Shown here: positions 1-6,300 of the stretch, in pieces
Layout: each line of letters opens with the position of its first letter
Numbering within the stretch: the first letter of the stretch is position 1
NCBI GenBank assembly: GCA_030426065.1
Contig: JAUHZH010000128.1
Location: forward strand, 1-6,639
DNA: 6,639 nucleotides
Reading direction: 5' to 3'
Source of the DNA: Gammaproteobacteria bacterium
GTDB taxonomy: Bacteria; Pseudomonadota; Gammaproteobacteria; Xanthomonadales; Marinicellaceae
Program-made: the position numbers and the translations under genes
Notes under the pieces: model-generated
Database searches by the model: none
Told to the model about the DNA's origin: nothing
The model's input: the letters and a program-made list of their open reading frames with translations, nothing else

Positions 1-56
1 AGCTCGGTCAGGCGCGATCCATCGGTGCCGCCGCGGATCGGGATGGAAATCGGCTT
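1..56 (-). other. Peptidase T-like fragment at the window edge, probably a chimeric join
   Basis: Read on the minus strand with codons starting at base 53, the sequence gives PISIPIRGGTDGSRLTE. This matches the conserved PIRGGTDG loop of peptidase T (M20 family tripeptide aminopeptidase), which lies shortly before the last metal-binding histidine in the family. The frame differs from that of the kinase gene covering the same bases. Composition changes here: 37 of 54 bases are G/C in 1-54, against 32 of 66 in 55-120. The simplest reading is that foreign sequence was joined to the kinase gene near base 55 during assembly or library preparation. A real rearrangement with a peptidase gene further left is possible. 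Only about 18 codons are visible, so the identification rests on one motif. Confidence 0.65.
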
Positions 57-1800
57 GCTCCCATTGGCCTTGTTCACGTGCCTGTTCTGCCAACGCCGAT
101 AAAATCAAGGCTTTCAACTTGACCGCTTTTTTGTTCCAGTGTTGGCCTTCCAGAATCGCATTGACTGCCTTCAAGCCGGCTTCTAATGATTCGGTTTGTG
201 ATGACACAAATGCTTGGTAAATCGGTTTGACTTCATTGCCTTCAATTTGATCTAATTTGATGTATTTCAATGCCGGTTCGAGGTACTGGGCGCGCAGTGA
301 TTCTGACTGCATGGTTGCTGTCAGCCCATGTTGGTCTGAAAAGTTCGACGCTTTTTCAATGTACAGCGCAGTCCAAGCCTCTGCCAACAAAGCGGGCTCT
401 GCGTGACCGGCCTCTAACAAAGGAATCGCCTGATTGAAATACTCGGCTTCCAACATGATGATGCCTTGCAACCTTTGACGAGCCGTTTCGCTTATTGATC
501 CATCGTTGTGTATGGTACCGAACAACAGCTGGGCCTGTTCAAGCAGGTGGCCAATTTCTTCTTCAATGGGATGTATCGGCAAAACATATATTTGCTCGCT
601 TTGTTCGACCAAGTCTTTAATTTGGCTTTCATAGGCCTTGATGCGCTGGTTTTGATCACTTTGTCGGTTGAACTGCAGCCATTGCCAGACCAAGACAGAC
701 ACCAGCAAAAACGCCGCCACCCCAACCATGCTTTTGACCCGTCGCTGGCGCTTTTTTTGGGGCGCTAGGATGATGTCCTGAACCCGAGCCACCGTTTCGG
801 GTGCAGTGGGCCTGTATTCTGGATCAACTTGCGTCAGGTCATTGAGCAATTGGGTCACGTTTGCGGGCAGTCCTGTGATCGGTTTGTGCCTCCCATGCCT
901 GACGTCTTGTAACAGTTGTTCCGTTTCCATCACAGGATAAGCGGCTTGGTGGCTGAACACTTCTTGACCAATGATGCCCAAGGCATAACGGTCGCTGGCC
1001 GTTCCAATGATTTCACCTTGTGCTTGTTCAGGGCTCATGTAACGAATGGTACCCACCAAAGAGCCTTGCTGTGTCAGGCCATCGCCTGCTTCAACCGGCT
1101 CATCATTGCACTGTCTTGGTTGCGGTTGTGACAAAGATTGCGCGATGCCAAAGTCCAACACTTTCAACTGGCCTTGGTCAGTGATCATGATGTTGTCAGG
1201 TTTGAGGTCCCGGTGGACGATGCCATGTTCATGGGCAATGGCCAATGCCGCAGCCAAATCCCTCAGCACTTCCAGTTTCTGCGTGGCCGTTAAAGGCACT
1301 TGATAAAGCGGCTGGCCTTTGATGAATTCCAAAACCAAAAAGTCACCTTCATCGGTTTCCATGTAGTCATACAACTGGCAAATCGATGGGTGATTGATCT
1401 TGGATAAGATTTGCGCTTCGCGTTCAAAACGTTTCTGTGTGGCTGGATTTTGCAAATGTTCAGGGCGAATGGATTTGATGGCCACTTGGCGTTCGAGTTT
1501 TTCGTCAAAACCCAAATACACCGAACCCATACCACCTTGCCCCAACAGTTTTTCTATCCGAATCCTGTTGATTTGGTCACCCGGCGCCAAGTCTTTGCGG
1601 CTGGTTTCCATGAATCGGGTGCGTTCTTCCTCATCCAAGAGTAGGGTCTCAACTTGCGTTCGAATGGATGGGTCGGTGATGTCTTCCAACAACAAAGTTC
1701 GGGCTTCAGTGTCCAACTTGAGCGCTTGAAACAAGAGCTTTTGGGTTTTGTTGCGCTGTTTCACTGCTTCAATCCATGAATTGTTTGAGTTGTCGATCAT
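1..1800 (-). CDS. Membrane-anchored Ser/Thr protein kinase with TPR-like C-terminal region (3' end missing)
   Basis: This is a Hanks-type (PknB-like) kinase expected to phosphorylate Ser/Thr on cytoplasmic proteins. The frame is open for 600 codons from ATG 1800 to the window edge. Residues 9-60 form a helical N-terminal extension (W9, paired leucines) like those before kinases linked to ECF sigma factors. The kinase domain spans about 80-345: P-loop GQGGMG 87-92, VAIK lysine K109, alpha-C E128, HRDLKPDN 196-203 (catalytic D198), DFG 216-218 and SPE 256-258, so all catalytic residues are present. One TM helix lies at about 357-377, followed by a presumably periplasmic helical region with TPR-like A/L/G spacing (about 436-582). 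ATG 1800 overlaps the YjdF gene by 32 nt; GTG 1764, after its stop region, is an alternative start. ATG is preferred because it keeps W9. Residues after about 582 (bases 1-55) turn basic and proline-rich and are probably not genuine kinase sequence. Substrate unknown. Confidence 0.92.
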   Translation of the reverse strand, partial: MIDNSNNSWIEAVKQRNKTQKLLFQALKLDTEARTLLLEDITDPSIRTQVETLLLDEEERTRFMETSRKDLAPGDQINRIRIEKLLGQGGMGSVYLGFDEKLERQVAIKSIRPEHLQNPATQKRFEREAQILSKINHPSICQLYDYMETDEGDFLVLEFIKGQPLYQVPLTATQKLEVLRDLAAALAIAHEHGIVHRDLKPDNIMITDQGQLKVLDFGIAQSLSQPQPRQCNDEPVEAGDGLTQQGSLVGTIRYMSPEQAQGEIIGTASDRYALGIIGQEVFSHQAAYPVMETEQLLQDVRHGRHKPITGLPANVTQLLNDLTQVDPEYRPTAPETVARVQDIILAPQKKRQRRVKSMVGVAAFLLVSVLVWQWLQFNRQSDQNQRIKAYESQIKDLVEQSEQIYVLPIHPIEEEIGHLLEQAQLLFGTIHNDGSISETARQRLQGIIMLEAEYFNQAIPLLEAGHAEPALLAEAWTALYIEKASNFSDQHGLTATMQSESLRAQYLEPALKYIKLDQIEGNEVKPIYQAFVSSQTESLEAGLKAVNAILEGQHWNKKAVKLKALILSALAEQAREQGQWEQADFHPDPRRHRWIAPDRA

Positions 1801-2365
1801 GACAAGCAGACAACAGCAGCAAAGACAAAATGGCACCCATCAAGGCCCATCCCATGTCAGATTGCGTGTCCCAAACATAGCCTTGGGTACCCAAAAAAGC
1901 TTCCGCGCCTTCGCCAGAGAGCAATGCAACCCACCACTCAATCAGTTCATAAAAAGCACTGAATGCCAAACAAATGGACACCACCAAAAAGTGACGCCAC
2001 CATGTACCATTGACCACGTGGTGTCGAATCAGAATTTCTCTGGCCAACAAAGCCGGTACGAAGCCTTGGAAAAAGTGTCCCAGCTTGTCGTAATTGTTGC
2101 GTTCCCAACCAAACAGGCCATCGAAGAAAGGCACTTCGGCATAGGTGTAATGACCACCCACCATCAAAACCAGGCAGTGGAGAAACAGCCAAAAATACAG
2201 CAAATCTGTCAACGGGAAAGTCCGATGGGTCGCCAGCACCAACACCAATCCCAACACCGCTGGAGCCACTTCAAGTGCCCACGTGATGGTGTCTTTGGGG
2301 TTGATTCCAGACCAAACCAACACAGCACCAAAAATCACCAAACCAATCCACTTCATTCTGCTCAC
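1769..2365 (-). CDS. yjdF: YjdF-family (DUF2238) inner membrane protein
   Basis: The gene encodes a small polytopic inner-membrane protein of 198 residues, a normal length for the family. Its biochemical function is not established. Hydrophobic segments are visible at about 5-20, 28-46, 53-71, 97-113, 125-146 and 171-188. The family's polar motifs are present: GGHYTYAEVP 70-79, NNYDKLGHFFQGF 90-102, E140/E143-W144 within a membrane helix, and WDTQSDM 165-171. The conserved Asp, His and Glu residues near the membrane could bind a metal or other ligand, but that is only a guess. The start is GTG 2365, preceded at 5 nt by AAGGGA; ATG 2356 (195 residues) also has an AAGGTG in range and cannot be excluded. 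It is the first gene after a terminator and overlaps the kinase start by 32 nt, which suggests co-transcription with the kinase. Confidence 0.9.
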   Translation of the reverse strand: MSRMKWIGLVIFGAVLVWSGINPKDTITWALEVAPAVLGLVLVLATHRTFPLTDLLYFWLFLHCLVLMVGGHYTYAEVPFFDGLFGWERNNYDKLGHFFQGFVPALLAREILIRHHVVNGTWWRHFLVVSICLAFSAFYELIEWWVALLSGEGAEAFLGTQGYVWDTQSDMGWALMGAILSLLLLSACHDRQLKQFMD

Positions 2366-2376
2366 CTTGTTCCCTT
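2366..2376 (-). promoter_or_regulatory. Ribosome binding site of the yjdF-like gene
   Basis: AAGGGA (2376-2371) lies 5 nt before GTG 2365. A second purine run, AAGGTG, overlaps that GTG and sits 6 nt before ATG 2356. The choice between the two starts is therefore open; the stronger Shine-Dalgarno match favours GTG. Confidence 0.5.
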
Positions 2377-2386
2377 GATTGAATAC

Positions 2387-2395
2387 ATGATAGCA
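2387..2395 (-). promoter_or_regulatory. Extended -10 promoter candidate for the yjdF-kinase unit
   Basis: The minus strand reads TGCTATCAT, a TGn extension followed by a -10 hexamer one base from consensus (TATAAT). No good -35 lies 16-18 nt upstream, as is common for extended -10 promoters. Transcription would start near 2380 and give a leader of about 15 nt containing the AAGGGA Shine-Dalgarno. It lies in the short gap between the regulator's terminator and the yjdF-like gene, where a promoter is expected. This call rests on motif alone. Confidence 0.45.
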
Positions 2396-2470
2396 TGTTA
2401 ATAATGGAATGGGCTTTATGCCGCCTCACAGACTCAATAATTAATCAACTGGTGCAGTGTCCTGTACTTG

Positions 2471-2504
2471 GCTGGGCTATCAGCGGACTGTGAAACTGCC
2501 CAGC
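2471..2504. repeat. 7-bp inverted repeat in the leader between terminator and yjdF-like gene
   Basis: GCTGGGC (2471-2477) and GCCCAGC (2498-2504) are perfect inverted copies separated by 20 nt. Neither strand has a T-run after the repeat, so it does not look like an intrinsic terminator. It lies upstream of the -10 candidate, so it could be an operator or a degenerate intergenic repeat. Seven matching base pairs may also be chance. Confidence 0.35.
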
Positions 2505-2516
2505 AAGAAACCATAG

Positions 2517-2537
2517 AAAAAGCCCCAACCGGGGCTT
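2517..2537 (-). terminator. Rho-independent terminator after the response regulator
   Basis: Perfect stem AAGCCCC / GGGGCTT (2520-2526 and 2531-2537) with a 4-nt loop. On the minus strand the stem runs into TTTTT (2521-2517). It begins 18 nt after the response regulator stop codon and so ends the RND-regulator transcription unit. The plus strand carries TTCTTT after the stem, a weaker tail, so activity in that direction would be poor. It separates the regulator from the yjdF-kinase unit. Confidence 0.87.
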
Positions 2538-2555
2538 CTTTGATCAACAATGGGT

Positions 2556-3269
2556 TTACATCGAGGCCAGTTTATAACCGATGCCGCGTACGGTCTGGAT
2601 CCATTTGTCACGGGCATGGGGTTTCAATGCTTTTCGCAAACGCAAAATGTGTACGTCAACGGTGCGGTCTTCAACAAAAGTATTGCGGCCCCAGACGTGG
2701 TTCAAAATGTGTTCACGTGCCAGTAGTTTATTGGGGTTTTGCAAAAACAATTTCAGCAATTTGAATTCGGTTAAACTCAAGTTAACGGCCAGCTCATTGA
2801 CTTTGACTTCATGGGCCGAAGCATCCATCTCAATGTCTTGGTAAGTCAGTTTGTGGCTGGTTTCGAACCCTTTGGACCGACGCAAATGTGCCCTGATGCG
2901 CGCCATCAATTCAAGCATTGATGCCGGCTTGGTCAAGTAATCATCGGCACCGCGCTCCAATCCTTTGATCTTGTCTTGCTCTTCTGAACGGGCTGTGAGC
3001 ATGATGATGGGCACTTCCTTGATCACCTCATCACGACGGATGCTGTCAATCAAATCGATGCCACTCATGTCTGGCAGGCCCCAATCGACAACGATCAGGT
3101 CGGGATGAACTTGATTCAACTGTTCCAATGCCTCGTGACCTGAGGCGGCTTTGATGGCATCGAAGCCTTCACGCTTGAGCGAAAATGCCATCATTTCACG
3201 GATGGCCATGTCATCTTCGACGATTAAAATGTTGGTGTGCATGGACGCATTTTTATCTGAAAGTGACAT
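2556..3269 (-). CDS. PhoB-like (OmpR/PhoB family) response regulator
   Basis: This is a two-component response regulator of 237 residues that should bind DNA when phosphorylated. The receiver domain (about 11-130) has acidic residues E18, D19 and D20, phospho-acceptor D62 in VDWGLPDMSG, switch residues T92 and Y111, and K114. The winged-helix domain (about 140-237) contains TEFKLL, HVWG and the recognition region VEDRTVDVHILRLRKAL, followed by TVRGIGYKL; these closely resemble E. coli PhoB. The usual KPF is KPA here (A116). ATG 3269 is chosen because an in-frame stop lies just upstream; ATG 3242 (M10) is the start PhoB alignment would favour, and neither has a good Shine-Dalgarno. No histidine kinase is adjacent: a terminator follows and an RND pump precedes. 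True PhoB is therefore possible but not assigned. Confidence 0.95.
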   Translation of the reverse strand: MSLSDKNASMHTNILIVEDDMAIREMMAFSLKREGFDAIKAASGHEALEQLNQVHPDLIVVDWGLPDMSGIDLIDSIRRDEVIKEVPIIMLTARSEEQDKIKGLERGADDYLTKPASMLELMARIRAHLRRSKGFETSHKLTYQDIEMDASAHEVKVNELAVNLSLTEFKLLKLFLQNPNKLLAREHILNHVWGRNTFVEDRTVDVHILRLRKALKPHARDKWIQTVRGIGYKLASM

Positions 3270-3281
3270 CTTAGTTTTTCA

Positions 3282-3312
3282 TTGTGACGACTCCATGACA
3301 ATATCGTCACAA
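3282..3312. promoter_or_regulatory. 9-bp dyad in the response regulator leader (operator or mRNA hairpin candidate)
   Basis: TTGTGACGA (3282-3290) and TCGTCACAA (3304-3312) are perfect inverted copies around a 13-bp spacer, with arm centres 22 bp apart, about two helical turns. No T-run follows on the minus strand, so it is not a terminator. It ends 12 nt before the regulator ATG. It could be an operator for autoregulation, or a leader hairpin that affects access to the weak ribosome binding site. The arms are part of a wider TGAC/GTCA cluster from 3264 to 3349. Confidence 0.5.
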
Positions 3313-3349
3313 ATATGAAGCCAACTGTCAACAAAGCCGTCAAATGTCA

Positions 3350-6300
3350 TCATTCAGCCACTTGCTTTGCTTTTTCAAGCCTGGCTTGGCGTCTGGCCTG
3401 GCGCTTGGAGTCACCATGCTCTAATCGCCAACGGCTGCGTCCCCAGGCGCGCAAATCATCAAGCCAACAATACAAACTGGGCAGAATCACCAAGCTGACC
3501 ACGGTAGAAAAGGTCAACCCACCGATGATGGCCCGAGCCATGGGGAAATACGACAAATCGCCTTCATTCGCCAAAGCCGACGCACTGACACTCAAAGGAA
3601 TCAATCCCACCACCGTGGTCGACACCGTCATCAAAATCGGCCGCAAACGGTCTTGACCACCTTGCAGGATGGCATCGTATCGCGACAGGCCTTTCTTGCG
3701 CAGTTGGTTGATGTGATCAATCAGCACGATGCCGTTGTTAACGATCACGCCGATCAGAATCATCATGCCAATGCCAGCCATGACATTGAACGTGGTTCCT
3801 GTGAACGCGAACATCACCCAAGTGCCCACATACGAGAAATAAATCGATGTGATGACACACAAAGGAAACAACAAAGACTCAAACATGGCCGCCATGATGA
3901 TGAATATCAGGGCAATGGCGATGAACAAATTGCGTGTCAAATCATCCAGTTTGATGTTGAAGCCACGTCCGCCACCATCAAAGCTCCAATGATAACCAGC
4001 CGCAAATGGGTATTGGTCCATCACTTTTTTGATGCGGTCTTGGATTTCTTTGACATTGGCTTCATCGACCAAATCCAGTTCAATTTCAACGGTGCTTTCT
4101 CGCCCTTTGCGGCGCAATTGCTGTGGAGTTGAAGAATGACTTATCGTTGCAACATTTTCCAACGGCACCGAAACCCCTTCACTGTTTTTAACGGGCAGGT
4201 TTTTCAAGTGCTCTAACTCAAATTCACCTTTTTTATAGAACCGCATCTTGACCGGCACTTCGCCATTTTCAGTGACGTATTCCTTGAGGTTCAATCCACG
4301 CATGGCGATGTTGACACTCTGCGCCACCTCCATGGGCGACAGTCCCAAATTCAAAGCCCGCTCCCGATTCACTTCAACTTGCAGCTCCTGGCGGTTATTT
4401 TTTTGCTCCACCTGAACATTGGTCACACCTTCCACTTGTTTCAAGGTGAACATCACGTCATCCAGGTAATTGCTGCGAATGAATTCACTGGAGTCACCTT
4501 GTAGGTAGACTTTCAATCCTTCTTCACCACTGGAGTTGCTGCGCCAACGGAAGGCCGGCTCACCGGTGGCAATCTTGGGCATGCCTTCAATGATTTCTTT
4601 TTTGATCTGCGACACCGGCTTGGTGGCCAATTCAGCTGGCACCAGGGTGATCATTGAACCCGCCCAACCATTTTCTTCATAATAGGTATAGACCGAATCG
4701 ATGTCGAATTTGCTCTTGTTGGCGTAGAGGTAGTCTTCTACGGTGTCCACATCTTCCTTGAGTCGCTCTAATGAATACGCGTCATTGATGTGGTAAGGCA
4801 ACCAAAAGCTGCGTTTGACCGACTGGCCTGTACCATCATCTTCTGTCATCATGCCTGCAGAAAACACACCCAAAAACACCAACAAGAAAATGCTACCCAA
4901 GGTCATCCAGCGATGATGCAGGGTGAATGACAACACCCTTTGGTAGCGACTGCTGAAGATCAAGGCAAACAGGAAAAACAAGCCAACGTAGAGCAAAATC
5001 CTGATGCTGTCTCCAGGGATGCCAATGGAATTGGCCACCACACCGCCCAAAATGATCATCAGCAACATCAACAACCATTTTTTGCTGTCAGACAGCCGTG
5101 AAAACCATCCGGACTGGCCTTTGCTTTCCTTTTTGGTCATTTGTTTGGCTATGCCTGAGGCAAACTGGTGAATCGCCATTGGCACCACGGTCACCGACAA
5201 CATCAAGGAAATGATCAGTGCCGCAATGATGGCGACCGCCACATGAATCATGAACACGGCCAGTAAATTTTCTTCACCCACAATCAAAGGCAAGAACACG
5301 CAAATGGTGGTCAAGGTACCCGCCATGACGGGTGTCATGACTTGTTTGACACCTTCGATGATCGATCGCCGCGGCTGACCGGGGTTTTTCTGTTTCTGGG
5401 TGAAAATGCTTTCTGTGATCACCACTGAATTGTCAACCAACATGCCAATGGCCAACATCAACCCCATCAAAGACAAATTGTTCAGCGTGATGCCCGTGAA
5501 GTGCATCACGGCCAAAGTGATGATGATGGATACAGGAATGGACAATGAAATGATCAATGTCATGGCCCAGTTGCGCAAAAACACAAACAGCACAATCAAT
5601 GACAGCAAAGAACCCGTGATACCGGCCAACACCACATCTCGCAATGAATTTTTCACGCCCTCGGCTTGGTTTTCCAGCAGCACCAGTTTGATGCCCGCCA
5701 TTTGTGGCGTTGCATCCAACCCTTCTATGGTCTTCAACACGTCATCGGCCACGGTGACCAAATTGGCGGTCGATTCTTTGTAAATCTCCAAACCCACCGA
5801 ATACTTTCGATCCAAATGGCGGGCGTAATTGCGCTCACCATTGATGATTTCAACGGTGGCCACGTCTTTCAAGCGCACATTGTGCTCATTGAGCAACAGG
5901 TTTTGGTAATCTTCAATCCGCATCGCCTTGGACTTGGGCGTGATGCGAATGACTTGGTCTTGGGTGGTGAAATTTCCAGAACCGACATTGAAATTGATGT
6001 CGTTGATCTTGCCTTGCAATTCACGAAAGCCGATGTTGTATCGCTTCATCCGTTCGTTGTCCAGTTTGATGCTGATTTCCAAAGGTTCAATCCCTTGCAA
6101 CTCGACTTTGGCCACACCCGGCACCCTTTGTACCGGCTTGACCAAGTATTGGTTCAACAAATCATAAGCACCTTCCAGGTTGCGGTCTCCTGTGATGCGA
6201 ATTTTCATGAAGGTTTCTTCGCCGGCTTCGGCCTTGTTGATTTCGATGTGACGGACGTCTTCAGGCAACGAGGGCCTGAGCAGATCAACCTGCTCCTTGA

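Noticed and set aside
492..768. Overlapping short open frames on both strands
   Set aside because: Both are out-of-frame readings of the kinase TM and linker region, and the kinase frame is continuous here.
1748..2401. Open frame of 217 codons on the plus strand
   Set aside because: It lies antisense to the YjdF-family gene, whose membrane segments and family motifs are clear. The plus-strand product is rich in Gln and His with no recognisable domain, typical of a shadow frame.
3271..3282. Three-codon upstream frame (Met-Lys-Asn-stop) ending just before the regulator ATG
   Set aside because: It could couple translation, but so short a frame in an A-rich leader is likely by chance and has no ribosome binding site of its own.
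3303..3343. Possible sigma-70 promoter before the response regulator (TTGACA 3331-3326 or TTGACG 3343-3338 on the minus strand)
   Set aside because: No hexamer close to TATAAT sits 16-18 nt downstream of either; the nearest AT-rich hexamers are 19-21 nt away, so the match is too weak to annotate.
3653..4132. Open frame of 159 codons on the plus strand
   Set aside because: Antisense to the RND C-terminal half (TM8-TM11 region); the His- and Asp-rich product looks like reversed membrane codons.
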